Shown: positions 57,597 through 64,000 of the stretch, in pieces
How the letters are laid out: each line of letters begins with the position of its first letter
How positions within the stretch are numbered: the stretch's first letter is position 1
From: an uncultured Flavobacteriales bacterium
GTDB lineage: Bacteria > Bacteroidota > Bacteroidia > Flavobacteriales_D > Crocinitomicaceae
NCBI GenBank assembly: GCA_903935095.1
Contig: CAIZQH010000019.1
Coordinates: forward strand, 62,001-126,000
DNA length: 64,000 nt
Direction of reading: 5' to 3'
Notes under the pieces: model-generated
The model's database searches: none
The model's input: the letters and a program-made list of their open reading frames with translations, nothing else
Told to the model about the DNA's origin: nothing
Program-made: the position numbers and the translations under genes

Positions 57597-58937
57597 TTAA
57601 TAGTGGCATTTCGCGCATTCCCAACCGCCTAATTCGCTTACAGATACTTTACCATCTTGGTAATATTTTTTGTAAAGCGCTGGGTCTTTTTTCAAACGAC
57701 GGTGAATTTCATCATAATAAGCATTTTTACCATCACCAATTTTTACGTCTTTTTTTCCGTGACATTCAATACACCAACCCATTGTTAAGGTAGGTTTCGT
57801 AAGTTGAATGTTTCCTTCGATTTTATTCAATTCAGAAACAGGCTGTACTTTCGCCGCCTCATTCATTACTTTCATATCACCGTGACATTGTTTACAATCT
57901 ACCCCTCCAACAACAATGTGTTGTGAGTGATTGAAATAAACGTGATCAGGTAGAACGTGAACTTTGTTCCAAACAATTGGCTTTGTTTTTCCTGTGTATC
58001 TACCCGCTCCAGATGAAACATCCCATCCTGCTGCAGCGTAAATTTTCTTGATTTCACCTGCAAAAGGTTTTCCTTCTCCGTTGATTTGTTTGTGGCAATT
58101 CATACAGACATTTACAGATGGGATTCCGGCTGACTTCGATTTTGTCACAGAGTTGTGACAATATTTACAATCAATTCCATTGACACCAGCGTGACGGTCA
58201 TGAGGGAAAGCAATAGGTTGAGAAGGTTGATAATCTTCCATTATGTTGATTCGGTACAATCCTTGGAACAAGGTAACGATGACAGCAATTACTGTTACTA
58301 GAGAAGCAAGTCCGACCCACAATCTATATTTCCATGCGATGGTGCGCAATTCCTCTCCGTATGTTAATTTTTCTTGATGCTCTGGATTGTCAGAAGTTGC
58401 AATATTTAATTGGCGACGCACTCCACCGACAGCCAAGATGACAACGATGAAGATGACACCCATCACAATCCATATCCATCCAACAGAACCCTCTTCTTCC
58501 ATTGGATCTAAAGGCGGAGCATTAGGGTCCGTTGGTCCTCCGGTAGTTGCAGCGGCAGGATCTGGCTGCGCATCAATCCAATCAAAAATCGAAATAATTT
58601 CTTCTGCTTTTAAATCCGGGAAAGCAGACATCGCAGTTGGAGACCATTTGGAAACCTCAGCAGCATACGGATCTACAGCCACTGCATTTTGCCAATTGTT
58701 CACCCATTTGATGATACTCCCTTCTTTCGCGCCGCCAGCAGCCCATTTATCACGGACCTGGAACAACTTTGGACCAGTACTGTTCTTGTGGGTTTGGTGA
58801 CAGGTTGCACATTTTGATTTGAAAAGTGCCTCACCTTGAGCTTTCGTAAAGTTGGTTAAACCAACAAAGCCAAACGTTAACGCGACGAACGCTAAAGATT
58901 TAAAACGCTTAAGCAATTGAATTCTAGATATTTCCAT
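57597..58937 (-). CDS. actA: Alternative complex III subunit ActA with extra cytochrome c domain (six heme motifs)
   Basis: 446 residues. Signal anchor, a monoheme domain with CATCH (~43-47), a membrane helix (~150-170), a second helix (~205-225), then five motifs: CKYCH (~257), CMNCH (~279), CKQCH (~347), CIECH (~390) and CAKCH (~441). Pentaheme ActA has five, so the N-terminal cytochrome is a fusion that could link ActA to other carriers. First gene of the operon; the leader has a TAATTTTG box and a small hairpin. Confidence 0.95.
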   Translation of the reverse strand: MEISRIQLLKRFKSLAFVALTFGFVGLTNFTKAQGEALFKSKCATCHQTHKNSTGPKLFQVRDKWAAGGAKEGSIIKWVNNWQNAVAVDPYAAEVSKWSPTAMSAFPDLKAEEIISIFDWIDAQPDPAAATTGGPTDPNAPPLDPMEEEGSVGWIWIVMGVIFIVVILAVGGVRRQLNIATSDNPEHQEKLTYGEELRTIAWKYRLWVGLASLVTVIAVIVTLFQGLYRINIMEDYQPSQPIAFPHDRHAGVNGIDCKYCHNSVTKSKSAGIPSVNVCMNCHKQINGEGKPFAGEIKKIYAAAGWDVSSGAGRYTGKTKPIVWNKVHVLPDHVYFNHSQHIVVGGVDCKQCHGDMKVMNEAAKVQPVSELNKIEGNIQLTKPTLTMGWCIECHGKKDVKIGDGKNAYYDEIHRRLKKDPALYKKYYQDGKVSVSELGGWECAKCHY

Positions 58938-58969
58938 GTAAAAACTACTAATTCACTCTTAAAAATAGG

Positions 58970-58982
58970 GCGGTCAAACCGC
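58970..58982 (-). repeat. Small hairpin in the act leader
   Basis: GCGGT-ttg-ACCGC on the minus strand: a 5-bp stem, 13 nt in all, between the -7 box and the actA ATG. On the other strand it is followed by five T. Whether it functions is unknown. Confidence 0.4.
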
Positions 58983-58995
58983 TTTTTATCGGGAG

Positions 58996-59003
58996 CAAAA
59001 TTA
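58996..59003 (-). promoter_or_regulatory. -7 box of the act-cox operon
   Basis: TAATTTTG, an exact TAnnTTTG match, 58 nt before the ATG at 58937. There is no TTG 17-23 nt upstream. Instead a TGTCAT direct repeat occupies that region. Confidence 0.5.
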
Positions 59004-59021
59004 GGAGAATCAAGGCATTAT

Positions 59022-59038
59022 ATGACACTTTCATGACA
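59022..59038 (-). promoter_or_regulatory. TGTCAT direct repeat upstream of the act promoter
   Basis: TGTCAT-gaaag-TGTCAT on the minus strand (11-bp period), about -31 to -47 from the expected transcription start. A place where an activator would replace a missing -33 element. Inferred. Confidence 0.35.
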
Positions 59039-59086
59039 AAAAAAGAAAAAATAAAGCTAATTTAAAATCATTCTAAATAAGATGAA

Positions 59087-59116
59087 TTGAAGGGTCAATC
59101 TAAATCCTTAATTTTG
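59087..59116 (+). promoter_or_regulatory. Full consensus promoter abutting the SPOR-like gene
   Basis: TTG (59087-59089), 19-nt spacer, TAATTTTG (59109-59116), then 4 nt (AGGC) and the ATG at 59121. The mRNA would start at or within a few nt of the ATG. Confidence 0.65.
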
Positions 59117-59120
59117 AGGC

Positions 59121-59501
59121 ATGAAAACAAGAAATTTAGTGTTCATCATTTTCGTTTTTCATATTTTGGTGGCACAACAACTTCAGGGACAAATTAGCAT
59201 TCAAGCGGATGACCGAATAGAACAACAAATCGCAAAGAAGGCGAGCAAACAAATGAATGGCTATAGGCTTCAAATTTGTTTTGATTCAGATAAGTCGATC
59301 ATTGATGAAGCGAGAAATCGATTCATCTCTATCTATCCAAAGATAGATACTTATGTAACATTTGAAGCTCCCAACTTCAATTTAATGGTAGGCGATTTTC
59401 GAACACTTTTAGAGGCGGAGAAAATACAAGAAGAAATTTCTGGGCAATTCACCATTGTAATAATCCACAAAACACTGATTCATTTACCAAGAATCGATTA
59501 A
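59121..59501 (+). CDS. Exported SPOR-domain-like protein
   Basis: 126 residues, signal peptide (cleavage near LQGQIS). The rest follows the SPOR pattern: GYRLQICFDSDKSIIDEARNRF, then a strand with PNFNLMVGDFRT, LLEAEKIQEEISGQF, and a final strand IVIIHKT. SPOR domains bind denuded peptidoglycan at division sites. Divergent from actA, and tail to tail with thiL 3 bp away. Confidence 0.75.
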   Translation: MKTRNLVFIIFVFHILVAQQLQGQISIQADDRIEQQIAKKASKQMNGYRLQICFDSDKSIIDEARNRFISIYPKIDTYVTFEAPNFNLMVGDFRTLLEAEKIQEEISGQFTIVIIHKTLIHLPRID

Positions 59502-59504
59502 TGG

Positions 59505-60536
59505 CTAAAAATGTCTCCAGCCTTGCGCTTTTAGGGTGACCGCGGAACCGTTTTTATCGACAAAATACGTTCCGTCTTCAGCACTTGTGATGTGACCAAT
59601 AATGGAGAAGTTTGGGTTGGATTGCACGACTTCAAAATCACTTTGTTTAATGGTAAAGAGCAATTCGTAATCTTCTCCTCCGTTTAAGGCGCATGTGCTT
59701 GGGTCTAAATTAAAATCAATGGCGGCCATAGAGGTTTTTGCATCAATAGGAATTTTCTCATCATAAACATGACAACCAACATTGCTCGATTTACAGAGGT
59801 GTAATATTTCACTTGCTAATCCATCTGAGACATCAATCATGGAAGTTGGCTGAACACCGAGTTCTTTCAAATAGTTTACCACGTCGACCCTTGCTTCTGG
59901 TTTGAGTTGTCGTTGCATGATGTAATCATGTCCATCTAAATCTGGTTGAATAGCCGGATTGGATTTAAAAACATCCTTTTCTCTTTCCAAAAGTTGCAAG
60001 CCCATATATGCGCCACCCAGATCACCGGATACCACGAGTAAATCGAACTCTTTGGCGCCTGAACGGTAAACGATTTCTTCTTTTTTCACTCGTCCAATTG
60101 CCGTGATAGTCAGTATTAATCCAGAAGTTGAGCTCGTTGTATCTCCTCCGACTAAATCAACTTGATATTCCGTACATGCTAATTTTATTCCCGCATACAA
60201 CTCTTCCAAAGCTTCTAGGCTAAAGCGATTAGAGACCGCAATGGCCACCGTTATCTGCTCGGCTTTTCCATTCATTGCACATATGTCAGAAACGTTTACA
60301 GCCACGGCTTTGTAGCCAAGATGTTTCAATGGCATATACATCAGGTTGAAGTGTACGCCTTCAACTAAAACATCCGTGGAAACAAGTAGATACTCCTCAT
60401 TTCCCGCATCAATCACCGCAGCGTCATCCCCCACTCCTAAAATAGAAGACGGATTTTTCAATTCCACACCTTTGGTCAGTTGATCAATGATGCCAAATTC
60501 ACCTAATTCACTAATGTCTGTGCGTGTTTCACTCAT
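59505..60536 (-). CDS. thiL: Thiamine-monophosphate kinase
   Basis: 343 residues from the ATG at 60536; ATGs at 60542 and 60614 are also in frame, but the first is preceded by only a short junction and the second by sequence unlike ThiL. Motifs: SELGEFGIIDQL, GVGDDAAVID (34-43), GGDTTSS, ISDGL-type DVSDGLASEI and NGGEDYELLF. It makes thiamine diphosphate. No other thi gene nearby. Confidence 0.94.
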   Translation of the reverse strand: MSETRTDISELGEFGIIDQLTKGVELKNPSSILGVGDDAAVIDAGNEEYLLVSTDVLVEGVHFNLMYMPLKHLGYKAVAVNVSDICAMNGKAEQITVAIAVSNRFSLEALEELYAGIKLACTEYQVDLVGGDTTSSTSGLILTITAIGRVKKEEIVYRSGAKEFDLLVVSGDLGGAYMGLQLLEREKDVFKSNPAIQPDLDGHDYIMQRQLKPEARVDVVNYLKELGVQPTSMIDVSDGLASEILHLCKSSNVGCHVYDEKIPIDAKTSMAAIDFNLDPSTCALNGGEDYELLFTIKQSDFEVVQSNPNFSIIGHITSAEDGTYFVDKNGSAVTLKAQGWRHF

Positions 60537-60551
60537 ATCCATAATTTTCGA

Positions 60552-60559
60552 CAAAGATA
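60552..60559 (-). promoter_or_regulatory. -7 box of thiL
   Basis: TATCTTTG on the minus strand, an exact match, 15 nt before the ATG at 60536. No clear TTG. It faces away from the box of the neighbouring gene. Confidence 0.45.
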
Positions 60560-60618
60560 CATGATAATCATTGAATTGAATTTTACACAGTTTCCGATGC
60601 AATAAACGTGGCATTTCG

Positions 60619-60626
60619 TAACTTTG
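60619..60626 (+). promoter_or_regulatory. -7 box of the unknown exported protein gene
   Basis: TAACTTTG, an exact match, 14 nt before the ATG at 60641. It supports this start, since the in-frame ATG at 60608 would lie upstream of the box. No clear TTG. Confidence 0.5.
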
Positions 60627-60640
60627 AAAAAAAGAAATCG

Positions 60641-61312
60641 ATGAAAAAAGTCTTGTTTTCCGTTTTGATTAGTGCAATCATACCTTTATCTCCATTATTG
60701 ACGAACGCGCAAGCTGGTATATTCAAGGTGCGGTTAATGGTGGACAAAGCGCTCACGAGTAGCGTAATGATCACCACGGCGAATCAAAGTGTTAACGCTT
60801 ATTCAAATTTCAGGTTTCCTTCTAATCTTCAAGATTCTATCAAAGCAGCGATTCAAAAAACCGTAAAAACACAACTTTTCAAGGATGCTACCTTCATTTA
60901 TGATCTCAAAGCAGATGGAAGTCGCCGAGCAACCCTAGAGACAGGAACTTACGCTGGAGGTTTTCCAAAAATGAACAAAAAAAGAGCGTTTTTCGGGTAC
61001 GAAGAAGAAGTATATGTCAAAATAAAGCTAAAAGTTCAAGGCTATAAAGGACCTTCTTTGGGAGCCGTGGGAGTTCAATATTCAAACATCCATCCAACTG
61101 TGAAATTTAAAATGAAAGCATTCGATTTGGATAAAAAGAAAATCTATTCTCGTAAAATTAGGCTTTGGGATTTCGATAAAATAACGAGCATCAGTTACAC
61201 AAGCCAATTGGGTTCCATCACCAATACAAATGCATTAAATGCGGAGCAAATCTATCAAATGATTAAGCACACCTTGCTGGTTTTCAATGAGCAAGAAGAA
61301 CGAAACCGTTAA
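60641..61312 (+). CDS. Exported protein, unknown function
   Basis: 223 residues from the ATG at 60641, giving a signal peptide (LFSVLISAIIPLSPLLTNAQ). No recognised family. The mature part has a central basic region (KADGSRRATLE, KMNKKRAFFGYEEEVYVKIKLKV) and a hydrophobic-to-polar ending (NAEQIYQMIKHTLLVFNEQEER). Strand-rich, probably periplasmic. It is monocistronic, followed by a shared terminator, so no operon context helps. Confidence 0.75.
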   Translation: MKKVLFSVLISAIIPLSPLLTNAQAGIFKVRLMVDKALTSSVMITTANQSVNAYSNFRFPSNLQDSIKAAIQKTVKTQLFKDATFIYDLKADGSRRATLETGTYAGGFPKMNKKRAFFGYEEEVYVKIKLKVQGYKGPSLGAVGVQYSNIHPTVKFKMKAFDLDKKKIYSRKIRLWDFDKITSISYTSQLGSITNTNALNAEQIYQMIKHTLLVFNEQEERNR

Positions 61313-61317
61313 AACAA

Positions 61318-61355
61318 AAAACCCTTGAAACAATTGTATTTCAAGGGTTTTAAAT
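61318..61355. terminator. Bidirectional terminator between the unknown gene and tRNA-Gln
   Basis: AAAACCCTTGAAA-(8 nt)-TTTCAAGGGTTTT: a perfect 13-bp stem (61318-61351), followed by A/T-rich sequence. It lies after the stop at 61312 and, on the other strand, after the 3' end of the tRNA. Confidence 0.88.
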
Positions 61356-61363
61356 TTTAAGTG

Positions 61364-61436
61364 TTGGCCCACTAGGGCTCGAACCTAGACTCTTCGGTAC
61401 CAAAAACCGACGTGTTGCCAGTTACACCATGGGCCA
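61364..61436 (-). tRNA. tRNA-Gln (anticodon UUG)
   Basis: Minus strand: acceptor stem TGGCCCA (5', 61436-61430) pairs with TGGGCCA (61371-61365), discriminator A at 61364. Anticodon stem TCGGT/ACCGA with loop TTTTGGT, giving anticodon TTG. T-loop GTTCGAGCC in the stem CTAGG-TTCGAGC-CCTAG. CCA is not encoded. Glutaminylation probably depends on GatCAB, whose GatA is in the window. Confidence 0.97.
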
Positions 61437-61460
61437 TTCAACATTTTTTCAAATGCGATG

Positions 61461-61491
61461 CAAATTTAAGAACATTTTTTGTTGTTTTCAA
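61461..61491 (-). promoter_or_regulatory. Full consensus promoter of tRNA-Gln
   Basis: TTG (61491-61489), 20-nt spacer, TAAATTTG (61468-61461) on the minus strand, 24 nt upstream of the mature tRNA 5' end at 61436. Confidence 0.7.
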
Positions 61492-61541
61492 CTAGATTGA
61501 AAAAATAATTTCAATGTTCTTACGTATTTGCAAGAAAGGAT

Positions 61542-61572
61542 TGAATTTTCAATGCGAATATTCTTAAATTCG
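61542..61572 (+). promoter_or_regulatory. Candidate promoter of the DUF2723 gene
   Basis: TTG (61542-61544), 20-nt spacer, TAAATTCG (61565-61572), one mismatch from TAnnTTTG; 26 nt before the ATG at 61599. The rest of the gap 61437-61598 holds only this and the tRNA promoter. Confidence 0.45.
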
Positions 61573-61598
61573 CAGGACAAAAAAATGAACTAATTCGC

Positions 61599-64000
61599 AT
61601 GCTCATGAATTATACTAAATGGAATACCCTACTTGGCTGGCTTGTTTTTATTATTGCTAGTACTGTGTATTTATTAACGATTGAATCCACAGCAAGTTTG
61701 TGGGATTGTGGTGAGTATATCACCGCCGCATACAAATTAGAAGTTGGTCACCCTCCAGGCGCTCCATTATTCATGGTATTAGGACGTTTATTCAGTTTAT
61801 TCGCAGCGCCGGATTCCGTTGCCGTTTGGATCAATGCGCTTTCAGCTATTTCCAGTTCATTGACCATATTATTTATGTTTTGGTCCTTGACCTTATTGAT
61901 TAAAAAAATCGTTCTTGCGCAGCAAAAAGAATTGGCAATGGGAAATCAAATCGCCATTTTTGCTTCTGCAGCTATTGGGTCTTTGGCTTACACTTTCTCT
62001 GATTCCTTCTGGTTCTCAGCAGTTGAGGGGGAGGTTTACGCCATGGCGTCTTTGTTTACTGCGGTCATTTTCTGGGCCATTCTAAAATGGGATGAAGAAA
62101 TGGGCATGTTCAAATCGGGCGAAATGGCTGATGATTATCGTCCAAATAGATGGATTCTCTTGATTTTCTTTATGCTTGGATTAGCTATTGGAGTTCACTT
62201 ACTAGGAATCTTGGTTGTGCCAGCAATTGGCTACATGATTTACTTTAGGGTCAAAGAGGAAACCAATTTAAAGGGCATCCTGTTGACTGGAATCATCTCT
62301 ATCGTTACGCTCGGGTTCATTCAAGAAGGGATTATCCCGGGCTCCATTGCCATGGCTTCTAATTTTGAAGTTGCATTTGTCAATAGCCTCGGCTTGCCTT
62401 TCTTTTCTGGAACCATTTTCTTTTTCATTTTATTGATTGGCGCTTGTGTTTATTTGGTTAGATGGGCAAGAAAAAAAGGGAATACATTAGTTTACAATGC
62501 CATGATGGGATTAGTCTTTTTACTCATTGGTTATAGTTCATTTGCTGTGATTGTCATCCGTTCGAATGCAAATACCCCGCTTGATGAAAACGACCCTGAA
62601 AACCTGGTAACGCTTCATTCCTATTTAAAACGCGAACAATATGGCTCCGCGCCTATTTTCTTTGGAAACTATTGGAATTCTTTCCGTAACGGAGAAGAAA
62701 TGACCGAAAATGGTGCGAGAATTTTGAGTAATGATGCTTGGAAGGATTTATCTCCCTATTACTTACGTCGCTTTGTGATCACGGAAGGTGATGTCGAGGT
62801 TAAAGCTTTTACGAAGGAAGCCGACGCAAACAAATGGGTCGGGGAACACAAAGGAGCTTATTCCATCGAAGAAAAATACTATGAAAGCAATTCTTCCATT
62901 CGTCATGGTGCTGTAGCGACGTATGCTCAATCAACGATTTTTCCTAGAATGTACTCTGGTGATAGTCCAATTCATAAACAAGGCTATGCAAAATGGTCTG
63001 GTTACGATGAAAATGACGGGACAAACACGGAAATTGGTCGCGATGGAAAACGTTTACCAAGTTTCGGTGAAAACCTCACCTATTTTATGCGTTATCAGGT
63101 AAATTGGATGTACTTGCGCTACTTCATGTGGAATTTTTCGGGACGTCAAAATGACATTCAAGGACACGGAGATAACTTACATGGAAACTGGATTTCTGGT
63201 ATTTCTTTCTTAGATGAAGTCCGACTGGGTAGTCAAGAATTTCAACCACATTATACGACAGAAAATCCAGCTAACAACAAGTTCTTTATGTTGCCGTTGA
63301 TTTTGGCATTAATCGGACTTGTGTTCCACTACCGTAAATCACCGAAAGACGCTTTTGTATTAACACTGGCCTTCATATTTACTGGATTAGCGATTGTTGT
63401 TTATTTGAACCAGAAACCAATGGAGCCTAGAGAGCGAGACTATGCGTATGCTGGATCTTTCTATTTCTTTGCCATGTGGATTGGGGTTGGTGTGTATGCG
63501 ATTTACAACTTTATCCAACGAAAAATTGCCTCTCAAGTGAGCAGCGCAATGATTGCTAGTGCCCTAGGAGTAGTTGTACCTGTTATTATGGGCGCTCAAG
63601 GTTGGGATGATCACGATCGGAGCGGAAAAACATCTGCACGCGATTTAGCAACGAATTACTTGGAGTCCTGTGGTAAAAACAGCATCATTTTCACCAATGG
63701 AGATAATGATACTTTCCCGCTTTGGTACTTACAAGAAGTGGAAGGGAAACGGACAGATGTTCGTGTATGTAACCTATCCTTAATGGGAACAGACTGGTAC
63801 ACAAATCAGATGAAAATGAAATCATATGATTCGGATCCACTTCCTATCAAGTTCCGCGAAGACCAAATTTTAATGTATGCTGGAAATACGGATCAAGTAT
63901 ATTTCATGCCATTGCTTCAGTTATTCTCCATGAATGCAAGTGAAGAAATCTTGAACAAAGTGCTAAATATGCGCTTGGAAAACAATCCAAAGGAAGCGGT
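61599..64000 (+). CDS. DUF2723 membrane protein, GT-C-like (3' end outside window)
   Basis: Open to the right edge, ~800 residues seen. Many membrane helices in the first ~300 and ~560-670 residues. LWDCGEY (34-40) followed by VGHPPGAPLF resembles the D-x-x-E/HPPG signature of the family that includes eukaryotic TMEM260, an O-mannosyltransferase. Later NQKPMEPRERDYAYAGSF and FTNGDNDTFPLWYLQE are conserved in DUF2723 proteins. Proposed role: glycosyl transfer to exported proteins, unproven. Start at 61599 or in-frame ATG 61605. Confidence 0.93.
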   Translation, partial: MLMNYTKWNTLLGWLVFIIASTVYLLTIESTASLWDCGEYITAAYKLEVGHPPGAPLFMVLGRLFSLFAAPDSVAVWINALSAISSSLTILFMFWSLTLLIKKIVLAQQKELAMGNQIAIFASAAIGSLAYTFSDSFWFSAVEGEVYAMASLFTAVIFWAILKWDEEMGMFKSGEMADDYRPNRWILLIFFMLGLAIGVHLLGILVVPAIGYMIYFRVKEETNLKGILLTGIISIVTLGFIQEGIIPGSIAMASNFEVAFVNSLGLPFFSGTIFFFILLIGACVYLVRWARKKGNTLVYNAMMGLVFLLIGYSSFAVIVIRSNANTPLDENDPENLVTLHSYLKREQYGSAPIFFGNYWNSFRNGEEMTENGARILSNDAWKDLSPYYLRRFVITEGDVEVKAFTKEADANKWVGEHKGAYSIEEKYYESNSSIRHGAVATYAQSTIFPRMYSGDSPIHKQGYAKWSGYDENDGTNTEIGRDGKRLPSFGENLTYFMRYQVNWMYLRYFMWNFSGRQNDIQGHGDNLHGNWISGISFLDEVRLGSQEFQPHYTTENPANNKFFMLPLILALIGLVFHYRKSPKDAFVLTLAFIFTGLAIVVYLNQKPMEPRERDYAYAGSFYFFAMWIGVGVYAIYNFIQRKIASQVSSAMIASALGVVVPVIMGAQGWDDHDRSGKTSARDLATNYLESCGKNSIIFTNGDNDTFPLWYLQEVEGKRTDVRVCNLSLMGTDWYTNQMKMKSYDSDPLPIKFREDQILMYAGNTDQVYFMPLLQLFSMNASEEILNKVLNMRLENNPKEA

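Noticed and set aside
58970..58987. GCGGT hairpin with T-run as a plus-strand terminator
   Set aside because: No plus-strand gene ends upstream of it, and the stem is only 5 bp.
1..64000. Phage, insertion sequence, CRISPR, toxin-antitoxin or secondary-metabolite system
   Set aside because: No transposase, integrase, nuclease, polyketide or array is recognisable; gene content is that of a normal Bacteroidota chromosome.

Overview
The window looks like chromosomal backbone of a Bacteroidota bacterium, most likely Flavobacteriales (Crocinitomicaceae/Fluviicola-like is my guess, not provable here). Grounds: AT-rich DNA; type IX secretion (T9SS) parts and cargo (PorP/SprF, a SprE/PorW lipoprotein, type A and type B sorting domains); a MurF-alanine racemase fusion; a complete alternative complex III (act) operon joined to aa3-type oxidase genes; AtpZ with a bactofilin; and promoters of the Bacteroidota type TTG-N(17-23)-TAnnTTTG. 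There is no phage, IS element, CRISPR array, toxin-antitoxin pair or defence island. Fifty-three protein genes (two cut by the window edges) and one tRNA-Gln(UUG) fill almost all of it; no gap without a gene exceeds about 290 bp.

Layout. 1-3 kb: edge of a large secreted adhesin-like protein, then a small membrane protein and two YceI genes in one unit. 3-8.6 kb: mfd, divergent from an exbB-exbD-tonB-like energy-transduction operon. 8.6-12 kb: fbp with a tandem universal stress protein, divergent from a GH3-family adenylating enzyme. 12-21 kb: a T9SS module (PorP/SprF plus a CotH/thrombospondin-repeat cargo with type B C-terminus), a lipoprotein/DUF2490 pair, an adenylate cyclase-HD protein, a CsgG-like/beta-barrel protein and a HTH regulator. 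21-31 kb: murF-alr and tdk, an acidic conserved protein with an M28 peptidase, then sprE-bactofilin-atpZ-small membrane protein, and yebC. 31-33.6 kb: a T9SS type A secreted protein, engB and a CarH-like B12-binding MerR regulator. 33.6-46.7 kb: a long minus-strand series rimP-nusA-infB-tatA-gatA-mltD-like-GT2-GT9-ubiA-like-leuS. 46.7-59 kb: a DUF3109 gene, then the respiratory operon actABCDEF-coxBA read leftwards. 59-64 kb: SPOR-like protein, thiL, an unknown exported protein, tRNA-Gln, and a DUF2723 membrane protein cut by the right edge.

How it works together. ActA-F oxidises menaquinol and passes electrons towards the cytochrome oxidase (CoxAB); the proton gradient drives ExbBD/TonB-like transport and, by family knowledge, T9SS export. 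MurF-Alr, the lytic transglycosylase, GT2/GT9 and the UbiA-like protein serve the envelope. RimP, NusA, InfB, GatA, LeuS, EngB and tRNA-Gln form a translation set.

Nothing here is clearly an undescribed system. The best leads are regulatory: three genes share an identical promoter geometry (TAnnTTTG, exactly 4 nt, ATG) that predicts leaderless mRNAs; the rimP leader is an open in-frame reading frame spanning a GAAA-loop hairpin; the CarH-like gene has a perfect inverted repeat just before its start; and the act operon lacks a -33 element but has a direct repeat at that position.
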